A DNA stretch of 64,000 bases. Origin: Leptolyngbya sp. SIOISBB (GTDB taxonomy: Bacteria > Cyanobacteriota > Cyanobacteriia > Phormidesmidales > Phormidesmidaceae). The stretch lies in NCBI GenBank assembly GCA_010671905.1, contig JAAHII010000001.1, positions 4,650,001-4,714,000 of the forward strand, given 5' to 3'. This document shows positions 9,292 through 19,102 of this stretch, one piece after another (position 1 is the first letter of the stretch; each line of letters begins with the position of its first letter). The position numbers were made by a program, and so were the translations under genes. A model generated the notes under the pieces. The model did no database searches. It was not told the origin of the DNA and worked only from the letters and a program-made list of their open reading frames with translations.

Positions 9292-10971
9292 TTAAATCAG
9301 ATCGGCATTGTCTTCCAAAGTTTTGAGGTTGGTTTGGGGTGCTTCCGCCTCGGCAGTGATATCGGTATCATCTGGCTCATCCCAGCGATCGATAGCGGCG
9401 GCTGGGGTTTGCTCTTCCTCTAGCGTCAATGATGCTTCAGGCAAGGCGTCGGTCTCTTGAGCTGCTCCTAGTGGGGCAGAATCTGTCAGGTCATCGGCCT
9501 CAATTTGGCTCTGATCGCCTGAGGACGTCGCCGATGTTGTCTCATCAGCGCTAGGTAGCGTTTCCGTCGCCTCAACCATTTCTCTAGGCTCGCTTTCTAG
9601 CATGTCCTCGTTTAGGACTGCCTCTGTCGCGACCTCGGGGGGCATGTCTGTCGTCGGAGCCGTGTTGTCCAAGGCGTCGGAGTCCTCACCACTGGCTGGG
9701 GGCTCAAGCGCGTCAGATGCTCTGTCCATGGCGGCGGGTTGGTCAACTGCCGGGATGGATTGGAGGCGATCGCTGTTGATTGCGGCGGCGGCCTCGTCTT
9801 CACCAGACATCGTATTGGCGGCAGCAGGTTGACTTGGGGGCGTACCGTTATCCAGGTTTGCTGCTGGGGAAGTCTTTTCCGCCTGAGTGACAGAGAATGG
9901 TGGCTCTGTGTCCTCGGACTGGGTGTCGGGTACGGTCAATGCATCAGTGACGGGTGTGTTTGAAGTCTCACCGGTGACTGTCACAGATTCGGAGTCCGAA
10001 GCCGGAGCGATCGGCTCTATGGGCTCTTCAAGGGTGAGCGTGGGCGGTTCATAATCTGGGTCAATCAGGACCTTGGCTTGCGCCAGCGGAATCTCACCTC
10101 GTACCAGCTTAGACAGGCTGTCTTCACCCCCTGGTTGATAGTCAATCACGCGGATGCTGGTGTTAAGGGCGTCGCCGATGAGGTTACCGTTTTCGTCGAT
10201 CAGTTCTAGCTTGACCCAGTTTTTCCCCGGCTTGAAGCCCTTGAGATAGATGGATTGCCAGCGATCGAAGACAAATGATTCGCCATTCACCGTACAGCGA
10301 ATGCGCCAGTCATCAATCGTTTCGTCAGCTTGGGCGACTAAATGTGGTGGGGCATTACTGAGATAGAAATCGAGCAAAATCGGCTCGGCTCCATAACGCT
10401 CTTGGGGTTGGTTGTAAGTGAGAAGTGGCCGGCTATCGTCCGGTTTGTTGTGTGGAGAGGCCGCGAACACATTGAAGGTGATCTGGTCATAGGCTCCCTC
10501 ATTTTTAAAGCTTTCACCCCATGGGCGTACGGCTAGGAGGCGCAGCGTGTGTGTCCCTGGGGCCAAATCTTCCAAAGTGATGGGGGCATCGGCATCATAA
10601 ATAGCTTGATAGGGTTGATCATCCAAGAAGAGATGCAGATGGGGGCCAGAATCCAAGGACTGATCCTTATATATAAGAAAATCTCTAACTTGCAGTCTGA
10701 TCGTCACAGTCGTCTTAGTCAGTGTTGTGTCTGGGTCTGGGCTGGCAATGCGAACTTGAGGGGCATATACGTCTAGATAGGGTTTGAGTTGCTGAATGCG
10801 CTCGGGCGGAGACACTTCAGAGAGTGCTCCAGTGAGAGGGTTATCGGCTTGTGTGGTTTCGTCTGCTGCTAACAGCACCACTGGCACGTCGCGATCACCG
10901 CCGCAACTGGTCACTCCTAAGGCAATCACAATCAGCAATAATGCGATCGCTCGTCGCAATGTCGCTATCAT
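9292..10971 (-). CDS. Acidic lipoprotein of unknown function
   Basis: 559 residues from the chosen ATG at 10971, which has a Shine-Dalgarno-like AAGGGAG seven bases upstream; an upstream in-frame start would add 15 residues in front of the signal. The product begins with a lipoprotein signal peptide ending VTSC (lipobox, about residues 19-22). Residues about 30-330 appear folded (beta-rich). The last about 230 residues are low-complexity and rich in Glu, Asp, Ala, Ser, Thr and Pro, so likely disordered. It is expected on the periplasmic side of a membrane. Its function is not recognised. Confidence 0.7.
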   Translation of the reverse strand: MIATLRRAIALLLIVIALGVTSCGGDRDVPVVLLAADETTQADNPLTGALSEVSPPERIQQLKPYLDVYAPQVRIASPDPDTTLTKTTVTIRLQVRDFLIYKDQSLDSGPHLHLFLDDQPYQAIYDADAPITLEDLAPGTHTLRLLAVRPWGESFKNEGAYDQITFNVFAASPHNKPDDSRPLLTYNQPQERYGAEPILLDFYLSNAPPHLVAQADETIDDWRIRCTVNGESFVFDRWQSIYLKGFKPGKNWVKLELIDENGNLIGDALNTSIRVIDYQPGGEDSLSKLVRGEIPLAQAKVLIDPDYEPPTLTLEEPIEPIAPASDSESVTVTGETSNTPVTDALTVPDTQSEDTEPPFSVTQAEKTSPAANLDNGTPPSQPAAANTMSGEDEAAAAINSDRLQSIPAVDQPAAMDRASDALEPPASGEDSDALDNTAPTTDMPPEVATEAVLNEDMLESEPREMVEATETLPSADETTSATSSGDQSQIEADDLTDSAPLGAAQETDALPEASLTLEEEQTPAAAIDRWDEPDDTDITAEAEAPQTNLKTLEDNADLI

Positions 10972-11520
10972 CCCCACACTCCCTTCTTGGTGTACCCGTT
11001 TCAGATTTTCCCCCACGTTGGAGCATGACGGAAGCAGGTCAAGGAGAATTGCTTATCTTCAATCATGAAGATCATGCGAATTGAAGATTTCAATCATGCC
11101 AATAGGCAGTCAGGCATTTGAAAATCACAAAACCTGAGAAATGAGCTTGCCAAGTCTCAAAAAGACAGCTTTTTTACAATGAAATTTACTCTTCTTAACA
11201 AAAGCTGGGCGTAATCTCTGGGATCCTGTGAAACTCGTCGATATGTTTGATTGAGAATCATTAATAATGCAGTTTTTGAGGACGATTTCTGTTGCTTGTC
11301 GCTGCCTGAAAGTCAAGCAGGGAGACTGTTTTCCTAGGTTGAAATATTGTTAACTTGATCTCGGTTACGTAAAACATGCCGTCTATAATGCTCAAAAGCG
11401 ACTGTAGTCCGAGTTCTAAAGAAGTCTAAAGTTTTCTGATCTTTAGATAAATTCCTGATTATCGGTATACAGTACCTACAACTTGCAACTGCTCGTTTGT
11501 CTAGAGAGAGGAGAGTCTCC
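10972..11520. other. Long leader between the lipoprotein gene and psaA
   Basis: About 550 bases without a gene. It contains an 18-base hairpin (ATCTTC / GAAGAT, 11055-11072) followed by a second copy of TTCAATCATG, and AT-rich DNA further on. A long untranslated leader is usual for psaA. I did not find a convincing RpaB-type (HLR1) repeat. Confidence 0.5.
11442..11471 (+). promoter_or_regulatory. Possible psaA promoter
   Basis: TTTAGA (11442-11447) and TATACA (11466-11471) are separated by 18 bases and would start transcription about 45 bases before psaA. Other starts further upstream are likely, as psaA commonly has more than one. This rests on the sequence match only. Confidence 0.3.
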
Positions 11521-13785
11521 ATGACAACTACCCCACGCGAGCGTGAGGCAAATGTGAAGGTGACCGTGGATAAGGATCCCGTTCCTACTTCTTTTGAGAA
11601 GTGGGCCAAGCCGGGACACTTTGACCGCACCCTTGCACGAGGACCTAAGACCACTACGTGGATTTGGAATCTTCACGCCGACGCTCACGATTTTGATAGT
11701 CATTCCAGTGACTTAGAAGACATTTCGCGCAAGATCTTTAGCGCGCATTTCGGTCATCTGGCCGTTATTTTCATCTGGCTTAGCGGCATGTATTTTCACG
11801 GCGCTAAGTTCTCTAATTACGAAGCCTGGATGGCCGATCCGTTAGCCATTAAGCCCAGTGCTCAGGTTGTTTGGCCGATCTTTGGTCAGGAGATCCTGAA
11901 CGCTGATGTGGGCGGTGGTTTCCAGGGGATTCAAATTACCTCTGGTTTCTTCCAGCTTTGGCGGGCTTCAGGAATTACCAACAGCTACCAGCTTTACTGC
12001 ACTGCCATTGGCGGGCTCGTGATGGCTGGTCTGATGCTGTTTGCTGGCTGGTTCCACTACCACAAAGCGGCTCCGAAGCTTGAGTGGTTCCAAAATGTGG
12101 AATCCATGATGAACCACCACTTGGCTGGTTTGCTGGGCTTGGGCTGTTTGAGTTGGGCTGGACACCAAATTCACGTGTCCTTGCCCGTCAACGCCCTGCT
12201 GGATGCCGGTGTGGCTCCTCAGGATATTCCGCTCCCCCATGAGTTCTTGTTTGACAAGAGCTTCATGGCTGAGCTGTACCCTAGTTTTGCTCAGGGTTTG
12301 ACCCCATTCTTTACCCTGAACTGGTCTGCATATTCTGACTTCCTTACCTTTAAGGGTGGTTTGAACCCGGTAACAGGTGGCCTCTGGTTGTCTGATACGG
12401 CCCACCACCACTTGGCTTTGGCTGTCCTCTTTATTGTTGCGGGACACATGTACCGCACCAACTGGGGCATTGGCCACAGCATGAAGGAGATTCTGGAAGG
12501 CCATAAAGGCGATCCCCTATTGTTCGGTGGCAAAGGTCATGATGGTTTGTATGAAAACCTGACGACTTCTTGGCATGCACAGCTCGCTGTGAACCTGGCA
12601 ATTTTGGGTTCGTTGACCATCATCGTGGCGCATCATATGTATGCGATGCCTCCTTATCCGTACATTGCGACGGATTACCCCACGCAGTTGTCCCTATTCA
12701 CTCACCACATGTGGATTGGCGGCTTCATTATTGTGGGTGCTGGGGCACACGCTGCCATCTTTATGGTGCGTGACTACGATCCGGAAGTGAACTTTGACAA
12801 CGCTCTGGATCGCATGCTGCGCTCTCGCGATGCCATTATTTCTCACCTGAACTGGGTTTGTATTTTCCTCGGCTTCCATAGCTTTGGTCTGTACATTCAT
12901 AACGACACGATGCGGGCTCTGGGACGTCCTCAGGACATGTTCTCTGACTCTGCTATCCAGCTACAGCCGATCTTTGCCCAGTGGGTGCAAGGTCTGCACG
13001 CAGCGGCGGCAGGTGCAACGGCTCCTAATGCTTTGGCGAGTGTCAGCCCAGCCTTTGGTGGCGATGTCGTAGCGGTCGGTGGCAAAGTTGCCATGATGCC
13101 TATCACATTGGGTACGGCTGACTTTATGGTGCACCACATCCATGCTTTTACGATTCACGTAACGGCATTGATTCTCTTGAAAGGTGTGCTGTATGCCCGC
13201 AGTTCTCGACTCATTCCTGATAAGGGTGAGCTGGGCTTCCGCTTCCCTTGCGATGGTCCTGGTCGTGGCGGTACCTGTCAGGTATCGGGTTGGGATCACG
13301 TCTTCCTCGGTCTGTTCTGGATGTACAACTCGTTGTCCATTGTGATTTTCCACTTCAGTTGGAAAATGCAGTCTGATGTCTGGGGGACTGTGTCCGATAG
13401 TGGAGCGGTTTCACACATCACGGCTGGTAACTTTGCCAACAGCGCGATCACCATCAATGGTTGGCTGCGTGACTTCTTGTGGGCACAAGCTTCTCAAGTT
13501 ATTGGTTCCTATGGTTCGGCTTTGTCCGCCTATGGCCTGATGTTCTTGGGCGCTCACTTCATCTGGGCATTTAGCCTGATGTTCTTGTTTAGTGGTCGCG
13601 GCTACTGGCAAGAGTTGATTGAGTCTATTGTCTGGGCTCATAACAAACTGAAAGTTGCTCCGGCGATTCAACCTCGTGCTCTGAGCATCACTCAGGGTCG
13701 GGCTGTTGGGGTAGCTCATTACCTCCTAGGAGGAATTGCCACAACCTGGGCATTCTTCTTGGCTCGCATAATTGCTGTTGGATAG
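11521..13785 (+). CDS. psaA: Photosystem I P700 chlorophyll a apoprotein A1
   Basis: One half of the photosystem I reaction-centre heterodimer in the thylakoid membrane; it binds P700, antenna chlorophylls, a phylloquinone and, with PsaB, the 4Fe-4S cluster FX. The product is 754 residues with eleven hydrophobic spans, many His in helices, and [12 protein letters not shown] (about residues 575-586) carrying the two FX cysteine ligands. The ATG at 11521 was chosen over an in-frame ATG eight codons earlier because a strong AGGAGAG lies before it and the protein then has the normal PsaA start. psaB follows 25 bases after the stop. Confidence 0.98.
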   Translation: MTTTPREREANVKVTVDKDPVPTSFEKWAKPGHFDRTLARGPKTTTWIWNLHADAHDFDSHSSDLEDISRKIFSAHFGHLAVIFIWLSGMYFHGAKFSNYEAWMADPLAIKPSAQVVWPIFGQEILNADVGGGFQGIQITSGFFQLWRASGITNSYQLYCTAIGGLVMAGLMLFAGWFHYHKAAPKLEWFQNVESMMNHHLAGLLGLGCLSWAGHQIHVSLPVNALLDAGVAPQDIPLPHEFLFDKSFMAELYPSFAQGLTPFFTLNWSAYSDFLTFKGGLNPVTGGLWLSDTAHHHLALAVLFIVAGHMYRTNWGIGHSMKEILEGHKGDPLLFGGKGHDGLYENLTTSWHAQLAVNLAILGSLTIIVAHHMYAMPPYPYIATDYPTQLSLFTHHMWIGGFIIVGAGAHAAIFMVRDYDPEVNFDNALDRMLRSRDAIISHLNWVCIFLGFHSFGLYIHNDTMRALGRPQDMFSDSAIQLQPIFAQWVQGLHAAAAGATAPNALASVSPAFGGDVVAVGGKVAMMPITLGTADFMVHHIHAFTIHVTALILLKGVLYARSSRLIPDKGELGFRFPCDGPGRGGTCQVSGWDHVFLGLFWMYNSLSIVIFHFSWKMQSDVWGTVSDSGAVSHITAGNFANSAITINGWLRDFLWAQASQVIGSYGSALSAYGLMFLGAHFIWAFSLMFLFSGRGYWQELIESIVWAHNKLKVAPAIQPRALSITQGRAVGVAHYLLGGIATTWAFFLARIIAVG

Positions 13786-13810
13786 GGCACGGAGGACTCA
13801 TTAACAAGCT

Positions 13811-16018
13811 ATGGCAACTAAATTTCCAAAATTTAGTCAAGCACTTGCCCAAGATCCGACGACTCGTCGGATCTGGTACGGGATTGCCACGGCCCACGAC
13901 TTTGAAAGCCACGATGGCATGACAGAGGAGAATCTTTATCAAAAGATCTTCGCTTCTCACTTTGGTCATTTGGCAATCATCTTTTTGTGGACTTCCGGTA
14001 ACCTCTTCCACGTTGCTTGGCAAGGTAATTTCGAACAGTGGATTAAAGATCCACTGAACATTCGTCCCATCGCCCACGCGATTTGGGATCCGCACTTTGG
14101 TCAACCTGCAGTGGATGCATTCACTCAGGCTGGCGCTTCAAACCCGGTTAATATTGCTTTTTCCGGTGTATATCACTGGTGGTACACCATTGGTATGCGC
14201 ACTAATGCTGACCTGTACACCGGTGCAGTGTTCTTGCTGATTCTGTCGGCGATCTTCTTGTTCGCTGGTTGGCTGCATCTGCAGCCTAAGTTCCGTCCCA
14301 GCTTGTCCTGGTTTAAGAATGCTGAATCTCGCCTGAACCACCACTTGGCTGGTCTCTTTGGCGTCAGCTCTTTGGCTTGGACTGGTCACCTCGTGCACGT
14401 GGCGATTCCTGAATCCCGTGGTCAGCATGTGGGCTGGGGCAATTTCTTGTCTACCCCTCCTCATCCGGCGGGCCTAGCGCCTTTCTTTACGGGTAACTGG
14501 GGGGTTTATGCGCAGGATCCTGATACTGTGAGTCATGCTTTTGGCACGGCTGATGGTGCCGGAACTGCAATCCTGACCTTCTTGGGCGGCTTCCATCCGC
14601 AGACGGAGTCTCTCTGGCTGACGGATATGGCTCACCACCATTTGGCGATCGCGGTAGTTTTCATTGTGGCTGGCCACATGTACCGCACCAACTTTGGGAT
14701 TGGTCACAGCATTAAGGAAATCCTGAATGCTCACAATCCCCCTTCGGGTACGCCGGGTGATTTGGGTGAAGGCCACAAGGGGCTGTACGACACGCTGAAT
14801 AATTCCCTGCACTTCCAGTTGGCTTTGGCTCTGGCAAGTCTCGGTGTGGTGACCTCTCTGGTTGCTCAGCACATGTACGCTCTGCCTCCCTATGCCTTTA
14901 TGGCTAAGGATTACACCACTCAGGCAGCGCTTTACACTCACCACCAGTACATTGCTGGCTTCATCATGGTGGGGGCGTTTGCTCACGGTGCGATCTTCCT
15001 GATTCGGGACTACGATCCCGTTGCTAATAAGGACAACGTTCTCGACCGCGTTCTGGAGCATAAGGAAGCCATCATCTCTCACTTGAGCTGGGTATCCTTG
15101 TTCCTCGGTTTCCACACTCTCGGTCTTTACGTTCACAACGATGTGGTTGTGGCGTTCGGGACTCCTGAGAAGCAAATCCTGGTTGAGCCGGTGTTTGCTC
15201 AGTGGGTACAAGCGGCTTCCGGCAAGATGATCTATGGGTTTGACACCTTACTGTCTAATCCCGATAGTCTTGCTCAAACTGGTAGCATCTGGCTACCAGG
15301 TTGGATGGATGCCATCAACAGTGGTTCGAACTCTTTGTTCTTGGCCATTGGCCCTGGTGACTTCTTAGTCCACCATGCGATCGCATTAGGTCTGCACACC
15401 ACCACTTTGATCTTGGTCAAGGGTGCGTTGGATGCGCGGGGTTCTAAGCTGATGCCCGACAAGAAGGACTTTGGCTATAGCTTCCCTTGCGACGGTCCTG
15501 GTCGTGGCGGTACTTGTGACATCTCTGCTTGGGATGCCTTCTACCTCGCCATGTTCTGGATGCTGAACACCATTGGTTGGACCACCTTCTACTGGCATTG
15601 GAAGCACTTGAGCATCTGGTCTGGTAACGTGGCTCAGTTCAACGAGAACTCAAACTACTTGATGGGCTGGCTGCGGGATTATCTGTGGCTCAACTCCTCT
15701 CAGTTGATTAACGGCTACAACCCCTATGGAATGAACAACTTAGCTGTCTGGGCTTGGATGTTCCTCTTCGGGCACTTAATCTGGGCAACTGGATTCATGT
15801 TCCTGATCTCTTGGCGGGGTTACTGGCAAGAGCTGATTGAGACCATCGTTTGGGCGCACGAGCGGACGCCTCTGGCAAACCTGGTTCGCTGGAAGGACAA
15901 GCCCGTTGCACTGTCCATTGTTCAGGCTCGAGTCGTCGGTTTGGCTCACTTCACGGTGGGTTACATCGTCACCTACGCGGCTTTCCTAATTGCCTCAACC
16001 TCAAGCCGATTTGGCTAA
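13811..16018 (+). CDS. psaB: Photosystem I P700 chlorophyll a apoprotein A2
   Basis: Partner of PsaA in the photosystem I core. At 735 residues it has the standard length, starts [10 protein letters not shown] as in other cyanobacteria, and carries [12 protein letters not shown] (about residues 558-569) for cluster FX. A GGAGGAC-like ribosome site lies in the short psaA-psaB spacer, so the two are one operon. A hairpin terminator follows. Confidence 0.98.
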   Translation: MATKFPKFSQALAQDPTTRRIWYGIATAHDFESHDGMTEENLYQKIFASHFGHLAIIFLWTSGNLFHVAWQGNFEQWIKDPLNIRPIAHAIWDPHFGQPAVDAFTQAGASNPVNIAFSGVYHWWYTIGMRTNADLYTGAVFLLILSAIFLFAGWLHLQPKFRPSLSWFKNAESRLNHHLAGLFGVSSLAWTGHLVHVAIPESRGQHVGWGNFLSTPPHPAGLAPFFTGNWGVYAQDPDTVSHAFGTADGAGTAILTFLGGFHPQTESLWLTDMAHHHLAIAVVFIVAGHMYRTNFGIGHSIKEILNAHNPPSGTPGDLGEGHKGLYDTLNNSLHFQLALALASLGVVTSLVAQHMYALPPYAFMAKDYTTQAALYTHHQYIAGFIMVGAFAHGAIFLIRDYDPVANKDNVLDRVLEHKEAIISHLSWVSLFLGFHTLGLYVHNDVVVAFGTPEKQILVEPVFAQWVQAASGKMIYGFDTLLSNPDSLAQTGSIWLPGWMDAINSGSNSLFLAIGPGDFLVHHAIALGLHTTTLILVKGALDARGSKLMPDKKDFGYSFPCDGPGRGGTCDISAWDAFYLAMFWMLNTIGWTTFYWHWKHLSIWSGNVAQFNENSNYLMGWLRDYLWLNSSQLINGYNPYGMNNLAVWAWMFLFGHLIWATGFMFLISWRGYWQELIETIVWAHERTPLANLVRWKDKPVALSIVQARVVGLAHFTVGYIVTYAAFLIASTSSRFG

Positions 16019-16045
16019 CGGTTCCTAGCTGTTAGGTAGATAATG

Positions 16046-16086
16046 CAAAACTCCTCGGTGCATTGTGCCGGGGAGTTTTGTTTTAT
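16046..16086 (+). terminator. Intrinsic terminator of psaAB
   Basis: A 13-bp stem with one G-T wobble (CAAAACTCC... paired with ...GGAGTTTTG), a 9-base loop and a T-rich tail, 28 bases after the psaB stop. Confidence 0.9.
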
Positions 16087-16157
16087 ATGTGTAGTTGCGC
16101 TTTGACAAACTTCTGACAAAGTTAGAATGTGCAAAAGCCTACTCTTAGGCGGTATTC

Positions 16158-16457
16158 ATGCACGTAATATCCATCCGCAAATTGCGGGATGATGCGGCTA
16201 GTTATGCTGATGCAACACAAGCGATTGCAGCTTGGTACACTGTAGTCCGCAAGGTGTGTTGGAACAATCTGGAAGAAGTCAGGGCGATTTACCGAGATGC
16301 AGAAGCCGATGGCAACTTTACCGTTTTCAACATCAAGGGCAACAAATATCGTCTAATTGTGAGGGTTGATTACGAAAGCCAGACTATTTTCTATAAGTAT
16401 TTTCTGACTCACGCAGAATACGACAAGGATAAGTGGAAAAATGACCCTTACTTTTGA
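16158..16457 (+). CDS. higB: HigB-type mRNA interferase toxin
   Basis: Type II toxin of the HigB family (the Pfam HigB_toxin type), which cleaves ribosome-associated mRNA. 99 residues; the family's opening (MHVISIRKL), the WNNLEEVRAIYRDA block, VFNIKGNKYRLIVRVDY and the C-terminal TH-(A)EYDK are all present, so the toxin looks intact. Its last 17 bases overlap the antitoxin frame, the usual higBA order for this family. Confidence 0.9.
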   Translation: MHVISIRKLRDDAASYADATQAIAAWYTVVRKVCWNNLEEVRAIYRDAEADGNFTVFNIKGNKYRLIVRVDYESQTIFYKYFLTHAEYDKDKWKNDPYF

Positions 16458-16841
16458 TCGAGCTACCTACTCTGACTTACTTATGGAAATGACGCCGAAG
16501 GTCATCGAAACTGAAGCAGAGTACGAAAAAGTGCTGGTCGAAGTAGAAGCCCTAGCGTTTAATCAAAATCGAACGATTGAAGAAACGGCTCTTTATAAGT
16601 TACTTGTCTTGCTAGTCGAAGCTTACGAAGCAGACAACTACTCCATGCCAGAGGTTTCACCAATAGAGGTCCTAAATCATATTTAGAAGCGAGTGATTCT
16701 ACTGCTGCTGACCTAGTAGGGTTGGTCGGCTCTAGCTATGTCGTCGCGGAGTTTCTTGCAGGAAGGCAAGCCATTACTAAAGTCCAAGCGCAAATTCTGG
16801 GCGATCGCTTCAAAATTTCTCCTAGTCTATTTATCGGTTAG
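16441..16841 (+). pseudogene. higA: HigA-type antitoxin, frameshifted before its helix-turn-helix
   Basis: The first frame gives 81 residues and stops at 16684-16686. A second frame, entered near 16676, continues without a break to TAG at 16839-16841 and reads LVGLVGSSYVVAEFLAGRQA and QILGDRFKISPSLFIG, the HigA helix-turn-helix and tail. Loss of one base (or gain of two) around 16676-16685 separates the halves. The DNA-binding and probably antitoxin function should be lost, while the toxin gene looks intact. Confidence 0.8.
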
Positions 16842-16856
16842 ACCGGGCTTGAAGTC

Positions 16857-17474
16857 TTGGTGCAATTGAACTATCTAAGGATGACTGCTTCTAAAATGGA
16901 AAAGTTTGATTGGACAAAGTTTCTACACGAGTTCAATTCGGTACTTTTTGAGCTGTATAAACTTGAACAACTTGAGCAAGGTGAAGATGTTCTTGACATC
17001 AGTTATCTTCGACCAGGGGCAGCCGTAGAAGAGATTGCCGCCGCAGAAGATCGATTAGGAATCCAATTGCCGCCCTCGTATAAAGCTTTCCTTCGAGTGA
17101 GTAAGGGGTTTGGGTGGCAATCGGAGAGCGCGCAGGTTGGTGCGCTACTATCAACCAACAAAATTGAGTGGCTAAGCTCATATGACCCCGAATGGATCGA
17201 GATATACGGAGGCGATGAGATCTCTCATGAAGAGCATTTGAAAAATCAAGACTAAGGTATGTCGCGATTTAATGGTAGATATCTGGAAAAATGCTTGACA
17301 ATTAGTGGACACGGTGATGCGTGTCTTGCTCTACTCTGCCCTGAAGTTGTTACCCCAGAGGGTGAATGGGAGTTCTGGCGGCTAGGGAGCTGGTGTGGAG
17401 CTGATCGATGGCCCAGTTTTCAAGATTGGATGACTCGCAACTATCAGAGGTACTATCGCGAGGCCTATGCTTGA
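16857..17474 (+). pseudogene. SMI1/KNR4-family protein, split by an in-frame TAA
   Basis: SMI1/KNR4 (SUKH) domains are common in immunity proteins of contact-dependent toxins and in regulatory proteins. Part one (16857-17255) has the family core LGIQLPPSYKAFLRVSKGFGW. Part two (17259-17474) is in the same frame and holds the typical ending ISGHGDA, GEWEFWRL, RWPSFQDWM. Only the TAA at 17253-17255 separates them. ATG 17259 could restart translation, but would give only the C-terminal third. Confidence 0.75.
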
Positions 17475-17663
17475 AGGGATTGATAGCGCTGCGATACCAC
17501 TATTTTTTTCTGATAGGCGACAGGATCGTCGGTGTTCACGAATTCTCAATGTGATGTTGGCTAGGCTTAGGTATGAAGGAGGCGATTGCTGATAATAGAG
17601 ATCGCGATCTCCAGTCATTATCATCTTCCGCCATGATGGAACGGGCGTTACTGTAAGTAGACT

Positions 17664-18878
17664 ATGGCCGATCGCTCAAATCGTTTGCCGTGGCGATTTT
17701 GGATTGTCACGCTAGTCGCATTTATCAATGCGGTTAGCTTTACCATCATCATTCCGGTGCTGTATCCCTATGCGAAGCAGTTTGGCTTGAGCGACTTTCA
17801 GGCGAGCTTGTTGACGACTGCCTATGCGGCGGCGCAGTTCATCGGGACGCCAATTTTGGGACGGCTGTCTGATCGCCTAGGGCGTAAGCCACTACTGATT
17901 TTGAGTTTGCTGGGCACAGTAATTGCGAATGTGATGGCGAGTCTGGCTCCCTTTGCCTGGGTTCTGTTTTTGGCCAGGGTATTGGATGGAGTGACAGGAG
18001 GCAATAACTCTATTGCTCAAGCGATTATCAGCGACATTACCACGCCTGCCCAGCGCACTCAGGCGTTCGGTATTTTTGGCGCTACGTTTCGACTCGGATT
18101 CGTTGCCGGGCCACCGTTGAGCTATCTCGCTCAAATTGTGTCGCCGCTACCAGGTATTTCATCATTGGGCATGAGCTTCATCGTGTCGGCGGCGATCGCC
18201 CTCATCGCCGCCATCCTCTGTGCAGTTGGCCTGCCGGAAACTCATGAAGTGTGTGAACAACTTGAGCTGAGTTGGTCAGAGTTCAAAATTGGGAGGATTT
18301 CCCGATCGCTCCAGCATCCCCGTTTTGGCCGCACTTTTCTGGTGACGTTTCTCAGTGGTTTTACCTTCACCATTTTTACCTTTGCATTCCAGCCCTTTTT
18401 CCTCAATGTTCTTGACCAAACCCCTGGGCGGCTGGCCCTAGTTTTTGCCGTTTTTGGCATCATTTGCTTTATGTCTCAGGTTTTTGCACTGGAGCCACTA
18501 CGCAAGCGGTTTAACGTCGTCAGTATTTTGGCGTTTATGTTGGCAGCGCGAGGCGTTTGCTTTTTGCTGCTTCCGGCCTTTCCGTCGATGCCGATGTTTG
18601 TCTTAATTACGGTGGTGTTTGCCGCCGTCAATTCCTTCCCGCTGCCGTTGCTGAAATCTATTTTGTCGCTATGCAGTGGGCCGCAAGAACAAGGGGAAGT
18701 TTTGGGGACTAATTCTTCATTTCTAAGCTTGTCTAATGCCATTGGTCCCGCGATCGCTGGGATCTTGGTCAGTGTTGGCTATGGCTTCCCATTTTGGATT
18801 ACAGGTGTCCTCACCTTAGGTGTGGCTTGGTTTTCGTTGAGTCTGCGAGAAGCGTCTCCCATGCCTGCGGCTGAGTGA
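17664..18878 (+). CDS. MFS transporter, TetA/multidrug-efflux-like
   Basis: A 404-residue inner-membrane carrier with about 12 hydrophobic spans. The loop 2-3 signature is seen as GRLSDRLGRKPLL (about residues 60-75), the MFS motif A, followed by LARVLDGVTGGNNSIAQAIISD, characteristic of TetA/DHA1-type exporters. The substrate cannot be predicted. It stands alone, 189 bases after the SMI1 pseudogene. Confidence 0.85.
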   Translation: MADRSNRLPWRFWIVTLVAFINAVSFTIIIPVLYPYAKQFGLSDFQASLLTTAYAAAQFIGTPILGRLSDRLGRKPLLILSLLGTVIANVMASLAPFAWVLFLARVLDGVTGGNNSIAQAIISDITTPAQRTQAFGIFGATFRLGFVAGPPLSYLAQIVSPLPGISSLGMSFIVSAAIALIAAILCAVGLPETHEVCEQLELSWSEFKIGRISRSLQHPRFGRTFLVTFLSGFTFTIFTFAFQPFFLNVLDQTPGRLALVFAVFGIICFMSQVFALEPLRKRFNVVSILAFMLAARGVCFLLLPAFPSMPMFVLITVVFAAVNSFPLPLLKSILSLCSGPQEQGEVLGTNSSFLSLSNAIGPAIAGILVSVGYGFPFWITGVLTLGVAWFSLSLREASPMPAAE

Positions 18879-19102
18879 GTTGAGTCCTCACACTGGAGAA
18901 GCGTCTTCGAATGCTTTGTAGGGCAAGGTTTGACCGGCGAAATACATGATCGCATCGTCACCATACGTCAGTAGAGAGAGCCTGAGCAGGATGATCGATA
19001 GTTGTCACTAGATACCGCAAAACCGCTCCGCTGGCTGATCTGCCTCACCATCCAGTAGGCTGGATTAACGGTTGCTTAAACTTTGATCAGGACATTGCAT
19101 TT

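Noticed and set aside
11340-11380. GTTAAC...GGTTACG considered as an RpaB (HLR1) site upstream of psaA
   Set aside because: The spacing and bases do not fit the two-repeat consensus well enough.
12961-13353. Antisense frames in psaA and psaB
   Set aside because: Shadow frames of highly expressed, codon-biased genes.
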